Below, piece by piece: positions 28,816-39,508 of a DNA stretch of 64,000 nucleotides. Numbering within the stretch: position 1 is the first letter of the stretch; every line of letters begins with the position of its first letter. The translations under genes and the position numbers were made by a program. This stretch comes from Zelonia costaricensis (taxonomy: Eukaryota; Euglenozoa; Kinetoplastea; Trypanosomatida; Trypanosomatidae): positions 1-64,000 of the forward strand of contig JASAOO010003527.1 of NCBI GenBank assembly GCA_030849075.1. Reading direction: 5' to 3'. The notes below the pieces were generated by a model, which did not search any database, was not told where the DNA came from, and saw nothing but the letters and a program-made list of their open reading frames with translations.

Positions 28816-30800
28816 TGGTGTTTACGTCCTCGCTGAAAGCACAGCCACAGACCAAAGTCACAAAAAAAGAGAAAGAGAATGGTAAGAAAACGGTTGAGAA
28901 CGTTGAAGAGTGAAGGTGAGTGGTGGCGGTGGGGGAGGGGCGAGCCCAGCCGACCTTGAACACAAGACACACAGTGTGCTTCAAACAGAATTCGCTGGCC
29001 GTGGCGGAGCCCTCGTCTGCGGCGAGAGCGGCTGCAGCACAAGCGGAGCAGCTCGAGTGATGAGCCTACGACGCTCGAGACAGTCGCGTGGGCGCGCGCG
29101 CGAGAGGGTCTGCAAATGTATACTGCGCGCCAGATTGAATGGAATGCGCTTCCGCCGCGGCAACAGTACAGGTGCGTTGAAGAGAGACAGGAGAAGTGAG
29201 GTGTGATGGCTTCAGCGCAGCACCGAAGAAGCCGCTGTCCTGGCGGCAGCGAGGGAGGAGCGGAAGAGTTGTGTGTACGCGAGGTGGGGAGCGCTGTGAA
29301 GGGCGCGTGTGGGCCCACGAGTACATCGATGTAGTGTCGCAGACGCGTGCGGGAGGTGCAGCAAAAAGACAAGATAGAGGCGAGGCGGAGAGAAGCCGGT
29401 GCGTGGAGGAAGAGACGGCGTTGAGGGCCTTCAGGGGGGGGCGGTCTGGCGGGGGTATCGCGTGCCTAAGCGTGCGTGTGTGAGTGCGTGCGTCAGCGCG
29501 TGCGTGTAAGTGCCTCCAGTGATGGACCGCGCCTTCGGTCGCGAGCACAACGTTTATCTGCACAGTCGTGTGACGACACGGTGGCGCTCTCGCCAAGGGT
29601 CGCTCGGTCGTGTGCGTGTGTGTGTGTGTGTGTTTCCCGTAGTCGTCGGTGTGTTGCTTCGTTTTCTTTTTCTTTCCTCGAGACTCTAACCTCCGTTTGC
29701 GACGGCCAGCCCAGTCTGCTACACCGCACCGCGACTACCGCCTGCGTGCCGGCGATCAGCCGAGCGTGTGCAGTGTGCGCGCATTCAGGTGCGGCCGCCG
29801 CCGCTTTGGGTCGGGGAAAGATGCGTATACGAGATCCGAAAGGGTGTTTGCGCGACAAAAGCGAAATAGGAAAGCAAAGTCACGCACGTTCACAAGTAGG
29901 GAAGGGGAGAAAAGAGCGCAAGCGATGGGAATGAAGAACGCGAGAGTGCGAGGTGGAAAGAAAAGGGCAGGGACGTGCAGCTGCGATGCGCGTGCGTCGG
30001 TGGCAGGAAGCCCGCGCGCGGCCAGAGCGCATCCGTTGAGAAGTGGCGTCGCCAGTGGCAGTGCGCGCGGCATCCGCTGTGGCGCAAGAGGGGCAGTCAC
30101 GTGTGCCAGTTAGTAAAAGCGCCGGAAACGGACAAAGAAAAGGAGCAAACCACACAACACAAGACGCGGAGAACACAAGGGAGGCCGGGCAGGCACGTGA
30201 AGGACAACAGAAAGGAAGTAGAGATGGGGAGGTGGGCCAGGCCACTGCCGCACGCCGTGAAAGCAAGCGGGGCGAGCCAAGGGCAAAGGAAGGACAGGTG
30301 CGGCAGTGTCGCGCAGTGCGAGCGGAGGCCCACAGCTAACAAAGGGCACAACACTGGGCACGCTGCGTCTGCGCGGCGCACCCACGCGTGCGCCGTGACA
30401 AGATAGAAGAGCGAGGGAGGCGAGAGGCCGCGAGCGGGCGTACTAAGGCAAAGTCCGGAAGAAAAAACAAAAAGCAGGAAGCGCTATAAAGAGAGCGAGG
30501 TCGTGATATCGAAGGAAGCAAACGGAAAGGGGGGAGGGGAGTGTGGACAGGGAACGCTGGGGGAGAGAGGGGGGCGGGTAGGAACGAACCACGATCTACT
30601 GCACAGGCACCCGCCCTTGTCCTGGCGTGGTGCAGCGTGCGGATCGAGGGGGGGGGGCAGTCGCACGGCCCTCACAACACACACAACAGATAAAAGAAGG
30701 AAAAGGCGCCTGGTGGTGCGCTACCGTGACGAAAGAGGGGAAGACGGAGAGTGGGTGCAACGCGCCGGCAGCGCAGGGTCGAACGCGACGGGAGCGTCGC
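28816..30800. other. long gene-free interval (2 kb)
   Basis: The longest internal gap between genes. It contains the ZIP splice tract (28862-28890), a TG repeat (29613-29633) and extensive purine-rich DNA at 30507-30580. No frame shows a recognisable domain or convincing protein composition on either strand. It may be a long 3' UTR of the peptidase gene, whose stop is at 30801, plus the 5' region of the ZIP gene, or it may host a non-coding RNA. Confidence 0.55.
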
Positions 30801-32837
30801 TTACGCGAGACCGCGGCTGCGCAGCAGCGGACCCGTGCCCGGCTTGCGACCGGCAAAGCTGAAGTACGCCTCGTTGAGGTCCATCGTGTTGCCGATGGAC
30901 AGGATGCACTTGCGGAAGTGGTCGCCGTTGGCGCGGGTCATGCCGCCGTGCTCGAGGAACCACTCGAAGGCATCGCAGTCGAGCAGCTTCGCCCACGTGT
31001 AGGCGTAGAAGCCGGCCGAGTAGCCCCACTGGAAGGTATGCGCGAAGTAGGCGGTTAGGTAGCGTGGCGGGATGGCCAGCATGCCAAGCTGGAAGAACTC
31101 CATCGCATCCTTCTCCGTCTCCGGCATGGACTTGAAGTCGCTCTCGCTCGTGATCGAGTGCCAGTAGAGGTCCAGCGCCGACGCCTTCAGGTTCTCGAGC
31201 GTCGTGAAGGCGCCATCCGCCTTCTCCGCGGCGCGCATCTTCTCCAGGAGCTGCAGCGGCATCGCCTCCTTTGTCTCGAAGTGCAGTGCGTACTGCTGCA
31301 GCAGCTCGTCGTAGTGCGCCCACTTTTCGTTCAGCTGCGACGGCAGCTCGACAAAATCGCGCGGCACGTTCGTGCACGACAGGGAGGCATACTTGGTGTT
31401 GCTCAGAATGCCGTGCAGGCCGTGGCCGAACTCGTGGAAAAGCGTGATGAGGTCGCGCTGGGAGAGCAGCGTCGGCTTGCCTTCGTCGGGCTTCTGCAGG
31501 TTCAGCACGTTGAAGACGACGGGCCGCAGCTGCAGCAGCGTGGACTGCGGCATGTAGGTCGTCATCCACGCGCCAGCCTTCTTGTTCGGGCGCTCGTACG
31601 GGTCAAGGTAGAAGAGCGCCAGCGACGTGTGGTCGGCATCGAAGACCTCATAGGTCAGCGTGTCCTGGTCGTACAAAGGTAGGTCCGTGCGCCGCTCCAG
31701 CGTCAGCCCGTACAGCTGCTGCGCCGCGAAGAAGAGCCCCTTCTCCAGCGTCGTGTGCAGCTCAAAGTACGGCTTCAGCTCGTCGGCGTCGAAGTTGAAC
31801 TTCTGCTTGCGCAGGAGGTCCGCGTAGAAGTTCCAGTCCCACGGCGCAAGCTCCAGGTCCGCACCGAGGTCCTGCCGCAGCAACTCGCGCAGCTCCAGCG
31901 CTTCACGCTCGGCCGCCGCCAGTGTTGGGCCGGCGAGGTCGCGGAGAAGCTGCCCAGCGGAGGCGCGGTCGGCCATCTGGTCCTGCAGCTTCCAGTCCGC
32001 GAAGCTGTCCTTGCCGAGCAGCTTGGCTTTGCGCAGGCGCAGGCGCAGGATCTCCTCGATGGTGGTGCGGGTGTCGTTCTCGTCCTTGAGGCAGGCGCGG
32101 CTCGTGCTCGCCTCGTACAGGCGGCGGCGCGTCTCACGCTGCTTGAGGCAGGCGAACAGCGGCTGCTGTGTCGTGTTCAGCAGCTTCAGCGCAAACTTGC
32201 CGGGGTGGCCCAGCGTGTCCGCGAACCGACGCGCGGTCGTCAGCTGCGCCTCGCTCACACCCTCGAGCTCGTCCTGCGAGTCGAGCAGCAGCGCAGCCGT
32301 CGTGTTGGTGCCCAGCAGCTTCTTGCCGAACACCGCCTCGAGCGTCGCGAGACGTGCGTTGATCTCACGCAGTGTGCTCTTCTTCTCCTCCGACAGCGCC
32401 GCTCCGGCGATCGCGAACTTCTGAAACAGGACGTCGAGCAGGCGGCGGTCCTCCGCATCCGTCAGCAGGTTGCGCCCCGACAGCAGCGTCTGCAGCCGCT
32501 CGTACAGGGCGCTGTCGAGGAAGATGGCGTCGCGATGGGCCGCAAACTTGGGCGCGTATGCCTGCTCGAGCCCCTGCAGCTCCAGGCTGGTATTCGCCGA
32601 GCACAAGTTGAAGAACGTCCGGCTCGCACGCTCGAGCAGCTGGCCAGAGAGCTCCAGCGCCAGGGCGGTGTTCTCGAACGTCGGGGCCTCGGCGCACTCC
32701 TTGATAGCCTGCAGCTCCGCCAGCTGCTTCGCCATGCCAGCCTCGAAGGCGGGGGCGAAGTGCTCGGCGGTGAGTTTGTCGAACTCCGGCGCGTGGAACT
32801 GGAGCGGGCTCAGCTCCAGCAGCGGATTGTATGCCAT
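30801..32837 (-). CDS. dcp: peptidyl-dipeptidase Dcp, M3 metallopeptidase
   Basis: 678 codons from the ATG at 32837 (MAYNPLLELSPLQF); the frame continues far upstream but only as splice-region sequence. The length matches bacterial Dcp (about 680 residues). The zinc site is HEFGHGLHG at residues 468-476 (H468, E469, H472), followed by the third-ligand region FVELPSQLNEKW at about 495-506, as in M3A thermolysin-like oligopeptidases. The C-terminal lid region with GMLAIPPRYL and YAYTWAKLLDCDAFEWF is also typical. The enzyme removes C-terminal dipeptides from oligopeptides; a cytosolic location fits, since no signal peptide is present. Leishmania Dcp is known and is inhibited by captopril-type compounds in the literature. 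The bacterial resemblance has suggested lateral origin of this gene. Nothing is damaged here. Confidence 0.93.
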   Translation of the reverse strand: MAYNPLLELSPLQFHAPEFDKLTAEHFAPAFEAGMAKQLAELQAIKECAEAPTFENTALALELSGQLLERASRTFFNLCSANTSLELQGLEQAYAPKFAAHRDAIFLDSALYERLQTLLSGRNLLTDAEDRRLLDVLFQKFAIAGAALSEEKKSTLREINARLATLEAVFGKKLLGTNTTAALLLDSQDELEGVSEAQLTTARRFADTLGHPGKFALKLLNTTQQPLFACLKQRETRRRLYEASTSRACLKDENDTRTTIEEILRLRLRKAKLLGKDSFADWKLQDQMADRASAGQLLRDLAGPTLAAAEREALELRELLRQDLGADLELAPWDWNFYADLLRKQKFNFDADELKPYFELHTTLEKGLFFAAQQLYGLTLERRTDLPLYDQDTLTYEVFDADHTSLALFYLDPYERPNKKAGAWMTTYMPQSTLLQLRPVVFNVLNLQKPDEGKPTLLSQRDLITLFHEFGHGLHGILSNTKYASLSCTNVPRDFVELPSQLNEKWAHYDELLQQYALHFETKEAMPLQLLEKMRAAEKADGAFTTLENLKASALDLYWHSITSESDFKSMPETEKDAMEFFQLGMLAIPPRYLTAYFAHTFQWGYSAGFYAYTWAKLLDCDAFEWFLEHGGMTRANGDHFRKCILSIGNTMDLNEAYFSFAGRKPGTGPLLRSRGLA

Positions 32838-34261
32838 TGTGGGTGGGGCGGGTGTCTTGAGGGGGGGGGGGGCGAGACGCAGGTGATCCGCAATGGGGAC
32901 GCACAGACGGGCGAGGGAGAGAGAGGCGCGAGAGCCACGGACGGTTGACTGATCGACAAGCGGCGGAAGACGCGCAGGGGGGGGAGGGTGAGAACCCTCG
33001 GAGCAAGTAGAGCAAAGATGGGGAGGGGAGGTGGTGGGGTATCCTGCTGAGGGGTGGGGGGTGGGTGGATAGCACGTTATAGCGTTTTCGTATTCTGCGT
33101 ACGTGCGCGGGGGGATGGCGAGTTGGAATGCCGAAACAACAAAAAAAAGGATGTGTGTGTGTGTGTGTTCGAAGAGCGACAAGGCGGTGAAGGAGAAGAG
33201 ACGCGCAACAACAAAAAAGGAGGGCAGCGAAGGGCATCGAAAGTGAAAGAGCATGCAGAGCAGCAGAGGGCGAAACCGTCGCACGCGGGTCGGAGGACGT
33301 GGGCAAGGCAGGCGGGGGGCACAGCCACACGCACTCACCGGCGAGTATTTGTTGCCGTCAATTTCACGCGCGTCAGTGTAGTATAGCACGGGAAATCCTC
33401 TCGAGGAAGACCCGCAGCGGAAAGATAAGAAGACGCGCCGCGGAGCACCCCGCTATGTAGCGAAATGACCAACGCCGCCGCAGAGGCGTCTGCCTGTGAG
33501 GCGAGCGCACACTATCGCGGTGCACAAAGCCAAAGCGCAGTGCATCAGTGAGACTGATCGTGGGGGAGACGATGGGAAATGAGGCGTTTCCTTTTTGTCT
33601 TCAGTCGTCCTGCGTATACGAGAGCTGAGCCCCAGCACCATAGTCGCGATGGGCAATTCGCTTTCATTTTTCTTCGCATGGCGCAGCTGCTAAAGCCTGC
33701 ATGGGGAAAGAAGGAACGCGACGGGAAGGCGAGAAAGGGCATTGCAATCGGAGCAGTACGCGGTGTAGTGCAGCGTCGCAGTGCTGGGCGTCGTACAGGC
33801 GGTGCGTGCATCGGCGAGGCAATTGAAGGAGCCGGTACACACACACACACAACCACACACACACACACACACACACAGACACACACATACACACGCGCTG
33901 CCGCATCAGACACGCGCCTGGGCCGCGTACGCGTCGTAATCGATGGCAACCGTGCGAGGACGGGAAGGAAGGTGTCAAGCGAGGCGCGACGCACAGTACA
34001 CGAGAGAAGTGTAGGGAAACGAAGACACAGACACGTGCACACAACAACACAAAAGGACGTCGTCTACATGAATCCCGCGCCGCGGGCACCGCCGTGGACG
34101 CGCCCCGTTCACGACAAGCGGGGGAACGACAAGAGAGAGGGGATCCAGGTATTCCGTTTTCTACAGAAAAGAGGAGAGCTGTTCAGCAGCAAAAAAAGGG
34201 ACAAAAACAAAGACTTGTTTACATGTGATGACACCCGTGCCACGCCGCGTGCAATTGCCTT
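32838..34261. other. intergenic spacer with CA/TG microsatellites
   Basis: G-rich purine blocks at 32839-32872 and 32972-32990 (pyrimidine on the transcribed strand) are likely splice signals for the peptidase. A TG repeat lies at 33153-33169 and an interrupted (CA)n repeat of about 50 bases at 33838-33893. No gene is recognised; the longer frames are built from the repeats. Confidence 0.6.
33838..33893. repeat. interrupted (CA)n microsatellite
   Basis: About 50 bases of CA units, broken by AACC and GAC variants, in the spacer above the Dcp-type peptidase. Confidence 0.9.
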
Positions 34262-35353
34262 TCAAAAGTAGTTCTTACCCTGCGCGTCGTCGCGCAGGTT
34301 CATGCTGCGCTCTCGCTCCAGTGTTCCCTTGAAGGTTTGCCGCAGCATGCGCCCCTCCACTGTCTGGTTGATACACTCAACCTTTTTGGGCTGCAGCGGC
34401 GGCGGTGCGCGCGCCTTCTTGCCGCCGCGGTGACGGGCAGCGAGGTTGGCGCCGATGACGGCGACGTCGACGCCGCTGCCGTGCTCGGCCATCGTCATCG
34501 TCGCCTTGGCAAACCGCCGGCGTGCGTCTTCGCCGTGGTTGATACGGGCAACGTTGCACGGGGCCATCGGCACGTGGCCGACGTAGCTGACCGCCGTGTC
34601 AGGCAGATACTTGGGCGTGCCGCGGAAAAGCTCGTTCGAGGTGCTCATATGGGTGATTGCCTTGCTCTGCACCTTCAGCTCTTGCGAGAGCGACTTGTCC
34701 GGCAGGCGGGCGAGCGGCGCTACATCGTAGCTGATCTGCTCCTCGGTGTTCGGCTTCAGCTGCGTGCACTCGACCAGGTCGAGATAGTTGCTCGTGGCCC
34801 CGTAGCGCTCCTGGGCTAGCGCGGGCGGCATCTGGCGAACCTCCATCGGCTCGTACGTCGGAATCGGTGGGCGCATACTGGCATCCTCGGCGCGCTTCGT
34901 GCGAATGTCGAGCGTCCGCTGCAGCCGCCCCACAAGCCCACCGCGACGGTCGTCGTCCTCGCGCTCAATCTTGCGCGCCGACGCGTAAAAATCGTGCGGC
35001 CGCACCACCTGAATGTTCTCGGCCGCGGCGTGCGACGTCGACTCCCACGCCGAGGATGGATGGCGGTCAAGGACATATGTCTGGCCGCCTACACCCTGGC
35101 CGCGGCCGCTGCCGTCGGCCTTGGCCGCGACACGGGCGCCATCAGCGTTGCGCCCGCCTTGCGCCGCCGCCTGCCCACCACGCGCCGGGGAAGAGGCATC
35201 AGCGGGCGGGGCGGTGTAGGCGTCGTCGTACGTGGTTTCTACGGTCCGGTGCAGCGCGTAACTCGGCGCCGGCGCCTCCTCCCGCCTCCTCGGCAAGCGG
35301 GAAGCGAGGCTGGCGCGCGCGTTCACGGCGGTCTTGTGCGACACCAAAGACAT
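34262..35353 (-). CDS. possible flagellar microtubule-associated protein, unassigned
   Basis: 363 codons from the ATG at 35353 (MSLVSHKTAV). The first 110 residues are Ala/Gly/Arg-rich and probably disordered. The rest has short conserved-looking islands separated by turns: PTYEPMEVRQMP, YLDLVECTQLKPNTEEQISYD, LFRGTPKYLPDTAVSYVGHVPM, and KVECINQTVEGRMLRQTFKGTL near the end. The Y-x-GHVP island followed by a basic segment recalls ciliary microtubule-inner-protein families such as CIMIP2/FAM166, which lie along the axoneme, but that similarity is slight and unverified. No membrane segment, signal peptide or enzyme motif is visible. A transcribed-strand pyrimidine tract at 35432-35493 supports expression. 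Confidence 0.6.
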   Translation of the reverse strand: MSLVSHKTAVNARASLASRLPRRREEAPAPSYALHRTVETTYDDAYTAPPADASSPARGGQAAAQGGRNADGARVAAKADGSGRGQGVGGQTYVLDRHPSSAWESTSHAAAENIQVVRPHDFYASARKIEREDDDRRGGLVGRLQRTLDIRTKRAEDASMRPPIPTYEPMEVRQMPPALAQERYGATSNYLDLVECTQLKPNTEEQISYDVAPLARLPDKSLSQELKVQSKAITHMSTSNELFRGTPKYLPDTAVSYVGHVPMAPCNVARINHGEDARRRFAKATMTMAEHGSGVDVAVIGANLAARHRGGKKARAPPPLQPKKVECINQTVEGRMLRQTFKGTLERERSMNLRDDAQGKNYF

Positions 35354-36051
35354 TGTTCAAACAACGCGCAGCGTGCAAGCGAGTCACTCCTCCTCGGTGG
35401 CCACAGGTGAATCCAGCTGGATAGACGGGCGTGAGAGAGTGGAGAAGGGAGTGACGACCTGGGGGGAGGGGGCGCAAAGAGAAAAACAAAAAGGCTCAGC
35501 AACGGTGTCGGTTGCCCGCTGTGCTGGCTAGATCTTCAGCGGCGACCAGAAATGACGGAAGGGGAGGGACGCACGTGCGTGGGGCGTGTTGATTGGTCAA
35601 AGTCGGAGGTGGGAAATGGAGCAGGAAGGAGCTCTGGCGACGTGTTCGGCGGATTCCACCACCCACTGCGAGGCGCTTGTGAAACTTGCAGGTGTTTGCG
35701 GCAGTGACACGTGGACATTGACATGTACGCATGTGGCTCTGGGTGTGGTGCTGTGGCACTGCTGTGCGTTGGGTTCTTCCTATTCTTTTATGTAGTTCGT
35801 TTGCGGCGCCGATAAAACCGTTGCTCAGCTGTGCATGAGAACACCGTCAGCTCGAGCGGCGACACTCACGAAGTGAAGCGCAGCCGAGTCGTGCTCTGCC
35901 GCGTGGGTCTACTGTAACGCAATCTAATGGCATTGCACACCACACACAGCCGGGGCACGAGCCCAGATTGAAAGGAGACTAGCCGGGGGCAGGCGTGATG
36001 ATGGTGGCGGGGGTGGGGAGGCACAACCGTCCGTCGCTGTCTCACAGCATG
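35354..36051. other. intergenic spacer
   Basis: Purine-rich blocks on the plus strand at 35432-35454 and 35461-35493 are the probable splice tract for the gene at 34262-35353. The rest shows no coding signal. Confidence 0.6.
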
Positions 36052-36924
36052 TCAAAACTCAGACCGGCGACCACCCCGCAGGTCTTGCAGCGCTCGCTGC
36101 AGCGTCTGCCGCTCCTGCGAAACCCGCTCTACGCCGGCCGGCGCCGACTGGTCACAGAGGCGCAAAGGCCAGAGGCGAGGTGACCTGGCCGCGACAGAGG
36201 CGCAGTCCGCGGGAGACGTGTAAGCGGCGCTGCACGCGGTTGGTGACGCCTGCCGCTTCGCCTGCAGCGCCGCAAGCACCTCGTCGTGCCCGTCATCAAA
36301 AAAAACGTCCGCGATGACGTCGCGCATGGTGTGGCCGTAGAGGTGCACGAGCTCCGCCTGATACTCGGCCAGCCGCTGCATGCGCTTGTACCCCCGCTGC
36401 TGGTCCAGCTCACAACGGAGGGACGCTTGCGTTTCGCGGTACTCGGCTGCGAGGCGACGCTCCTGCAGTGCGTAGAAGAGGCTCTGCGCCTCCCTCGCCC
36501 GCTTCAGCACGTCATCGACGCCGCCTTTGCCGCGCGGCAGCAGCTGGCCCCGTGGCGGAGTGCGACTGCGGACCTGCGCCTCCTCCTCCACGCGTGGTCC
36601 AGACGAGGTACTCTGAAGCGGCAGTACCGCGGCGTGAGTGGTGGGCGTGGTGGTGGGCGCGATGGCGCGCGCGATGGCGGGAGCGACGGCATCGCGGAGG
36701 CGGGGCAGCGGCGGGCCTTCAACAGGCCGCCAGACGAGACACGCGCCGAAGCGTGCGTCGTGCACCACGTGGTTTGCCGCTTCGGCGGAGGGCCTCGCCC
36801 GACCACCGGTGTCCACGGGCGGTGCTCTTCTCTCCGCAACCTCGTCGTGCACGTGCCACACATCAAAACGCACGCTGGCACGGTCTGGCGGCGTCGCAGT
36901 GCGCTCGCGCGAGTCTCTTCGCAT
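36052..36924 (-). CDS. coiled-coil protein, unassigned, 290 aa
   Basis: 290 codons from the ATG at 36924 (MRRDSRERTATPP). The upstream extension of the frame is cysteine-rich splice-region sequence and is rejected. Residues 1-140 are Arg/Pro/Ala-rich and low in order, with VRFDVWHVHDEV near the start. About residues 145-235 form a charged helix: VDDVLKRAREAQSLFYALQE, then RRLAAEYRETQASLRCELDQ, YKRMQRLAEYQAELVHLYG and DVIADVFFDDGHDEVLAAL. The C-terminus has a second short helix (RVSQERQTLQRALQDLRGG). This looks like a structural cytoskeletal or flagellar protein, but no family is recognised. A C11 run lies just above the start on the plus strand and the splice tract is A-rich on that strand (36961-36971). 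Confidence 0.55.
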   Translation of the reverse strand: MRRDSRERTATPPDRASVRFDVWHVHDEVAERRAPPVDTGGRARPSAEAANHVVHDARFGACLVWRPVEGPPLPRLRDAVAPAIARAIAPTTTPTTHAAVLPLQSTSSGPRVEEEAQVRSRTPPRGQLLPRGKGGVDDVLKRAREAQSLFYALQERRLAAEYRETQASLRCELDQQRGYKRMQRLAEYQAELVHLYGHTMRDVIADVFFDDGHDEVLAALQAKRQASPTACSAAYTSPADCASVAARSPRLWPLRLCDQSAPAGVERVSQERQTLQRALQDLRGGRRSEF

Positions 36925-37634
36925 CTTGCAGCGACACCCCCCCCCCAGAGATGCAGTGTGAGAAAAAAAAAGTGTGAAGTTGGCCGTGCTGCGTGGCGGG
37001 TGTGGAAAGCAGACGCTTGTGTGGCGACAAATCTGCATATGGAAGCGCACGAGGCAAGGCAGATCACGCGCGCGCTCGAGACAAGAGAAGCCGTGCAGCC
37101 GCAGCTTCGTCTCCGTCGGCTTCTCCGCTGCGGCCGCGGGAACATGGAAGAAGAAGAGGAATCGATGACCAGGACAATCAGAACGGTGGGACACTCCCGA
37201 GTGGCAAAGCCTCTGTTCGAGGCCCAACCACCGTGGACACCGTAGCACCATCGCCGCCAGCAGCGATCTGCGGGCGTCGTTGGCGGTGGCCCAACGCACG
37301 AAGTGAGTGGTTGCACGTGCGCGAACCGTTGAGGGACACAGTGCGTAAGCTCAACCGGTTTCGCGTGATGCCGAGTGGGAGAAAAAAAAAAGTAAAAGAG
37401 GCGGAGGCTCGACGTTGTCACAGCAGATACTTCCTTGTCTATTCTCCTTTTTGTTGTTGTTTGGCGCGCCGCGTTTCGGCCATTTCTTGTGCGCGACGCG
37501 GATCGAGCCTGCCGCGCTTCATCTTCCATCCCCGCCCCCCTCCCTCCCCGCACCCCTCTCTCCTCTCCTCGACGGTCGACGGAAGGCGCCAAAGCTCTTC
37601 CGAAACGCAAGGCTGAAATGAGCGGCGGCGGGCC
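36925..37634. other. intergenic spacer
   Basis: Contains A-rich purine runs at 36961-36971 and 37379-37407 (T-rich on the transcribed strand) and a C run at 36937-36946. No gene seen. Confidence 0.55.
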
Positions 37635-38741
37635 TCAATCGGAGTCATCGTCCCACTCACTCTTCTGTGCCGGCGCCGTCACCTCAACTCGCCTGTCGTA
37701 CACGTAACCGGGGTCGCCAGGCTTGATGACGTTGGCTTTGAAGCGCTCGTTCATGACCTCCTTGAACTCTTGCAGCGTCACCTCGTCAGCGTCGTTCAGG
37801 TCGACATTGTCCAGCGCCGCGTCCGGGTCGCGGTAGAGCAGGCCAAGGTCCGCCTTCTGCGGCTGGCTGCTGCGCGGCAAGGGTGCCTGGGGCAGCGTGG
37901 CGGACGTCGGCGTGGGCGGCAGTGGGCCGGCGTCGGGTTCAGCGGCGGCGCTCTCCACCGGCGCTGCCGCAGCGGGAGGCGAATAGGAAGGGGCGCGGGC
38001 GATGAGGCGCTGGCAGCGGATGAGCAGCGCCTGAAACTGCGATTCGGACAGCAGCGCCGCGTGTGTCGTGGCCAGGCGACGTGCAAGCTGCGCCGTGGGC
38101 ATGTCAGGGCGGAGGTGGGCCCGCAAGTTGATGCACCGCACACGCGCCGTCGCGGCCGGCCACTCGTACTCGATCAGCAGCGCCGGTGGGGTGCCGCGGA
38201 TGCCTGTGCGGGTGACGCGTGCAAGCGAGCGCTCGCCGCGGCACCACCACTGGCGCGGGATGAGTACCTTGAGCATGAGGTCCTCGATGACGTCTCGCAC
38301 AAGGTCGTCAGCAGACACCTCGTGCCGACCGATTTCGTGGAATTCGAGCCCGCGCTTGTGAATGAGAAAGTCTATGCAGTCGGACGGCACGAGACACGGC
38401 AGCACGGCGGCGCTGGTGCGCAGCGCATCGGCGTACTCGCTGACGTTGCAGCCGTCGGGGTAAAGGCTGGACACCATCTCCGTGGCATCGGCCACATCGC
38501 GTTCGTGGGCTGTGCGCAGGTCGCGGAGAAGAGCAGCGTACCGGCTACACATCTCCGCGTACCACGGGCTTCCCACCACGTCTGGTGCTGTCTGCGGCGC
38601 CGGCGTACCGGGCCCCATGTGCCACTCCGCGGAGGTCCTCAGCGCCAGCTCCTGCGCCGCTCGGGCTGGGCTGCGGCGGTACTTGTGGAAGAGGTGGTAC
38701 ACCAGTGCCCAGAGGTCAGCACCGAGGTCATCGACGGCCAT
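37635..38741 (-). CDS. CEP19-like protein
   Basis: 368 codons from the ATG at 38741 (MAVDDLGADLWALVYH); an upstream TTG-led extension is rejected. The last 50 residues carry the CEP19 signature: EFKEVMNERFKAN, then KPGDPGYVYDRRVEV, and a terminal SEWDDDSD, matching in order the conserved C-terminus of CEP19. That protein binds the small GTPase RABL2 and is recruited to mother centrioles by FOP and CEP350 to start intraflagellar transport. The chain is about twice as long as animal CEP19 (167 residues). The extra N-terminal 270 residues include a mixed alpha/beta region with WWCRGERSLARVTRTG and LLIEYEWPAATARVRCINL that I cannot assign, then a Pro/Ala linker. The assignment rests on the C-terminal motif only. 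Confidence 0.6.
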   Translation of the reverse strand: MAVDDLGADLWALVYHLFHKYRRSPARAAQELALRTSAEWHMGPGTPAPQTAPDVVGSPWYAEMCSRYAALLRDLRTAHERDVADATEMVSSLYPDGCNVSEYADALRTSAAVLPCLVPSDCIDFLIHKRGLEFHEIGRHEVSADDLVRDVIEDLMLKVLIPRQWWCRGERSLARVTRTGIRGTPPALLIEYEWPAATARVRCINLRAHLRPDMPTAQLARRLATTHAALLSESQFQALLIRCQRLIARAPSYSPPAAAAPVESAAAEPDAGPLPPTPTSATLPQAPLPRSSQPQKADLGLLYRDPDAALDNVDLNDADEVTLQEFKEVMNERFKANVIKPGDPGYVYDRRVEVTAPAQKSEWDDDSD

Positions 38742-39508
38742 GAACCTCGAACGCGTGTCGCGTCGACCTATCAGGACTCGTAGAACAGGGCAGAGATGAG
38801 GGAGCCCACACCCTCGCGGGATGCTGCTCTGGATGTGCAAGAGTGTCTATGAAACCGCAAAACAAAAATGTACTCGGATGAGACGCGAGGGCAAGCAGAG
38901 GCCAGCTCGATCCTGTCTACCGCCACGGCTGTGCTGCCGTTCCTTTCTGCTGCGTCGCAAAGCCAGGCGCCACCGGTGCCGACCTCCAAGTTGCACGTCC
39001 TTGGCGATGAAGCGCGGCGTGCAGCAGTCCGCGGAGGACGAAGGGAGCGGGGTGGAAGGGGTGGAAAAGGGGGGGGGAGTGGTAGCGGGGTGGGTCCATC
39101 AGAAGGACAGACGCACTGCGTGCAAACGGGATTCCACAGCGCACACGATGCAGGCGCCACCAGCGGTAGAGGAAGCTCCGTGCCCTCAATGACAGAACGC
39201 GCGGCTTCGCAACTCTTCTGCGTGTTTCATTTTTTTTTTTTCAGTCAAGCGGTTTAGATCAAGGTTTCCGTCGCGGAGGCGCAGTTGAAGGTCGCGGCGG
39301 TGTTGCACAACGAGCGGTTCAATATCAACTCGCAAGGTGCGACGCAAGCACACAGTCCACCCGACACACACACAGACACAAAGCCCACGCCGCGGAGCTG
39401 CACATGCGATTCCGCAAGCCCTTGCGTAGGACGGACTCGACGCGGCGGCACGCCCCACAAGAGATCTGTGTGCTGGCCGTGGCCTCTGCGCGCCGGGCCA
39501 CTTTCACC
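38742..39508. other. intergenic spacer
   Basis: A plus-strand purine tract at 39032-39090 is the best splice signal for the CEP19-like gene, though it lies 300 bases above the ATG. A T11 run is at 39231-39241 and a short CA repeat at 39363-39379. No gene seen. Confidence 0.55.

Noticed and set aside
33545..34042. Minus-strand frame with a Val/Cys run
   Set aside because: The run is the translation of the CA microsatellite.
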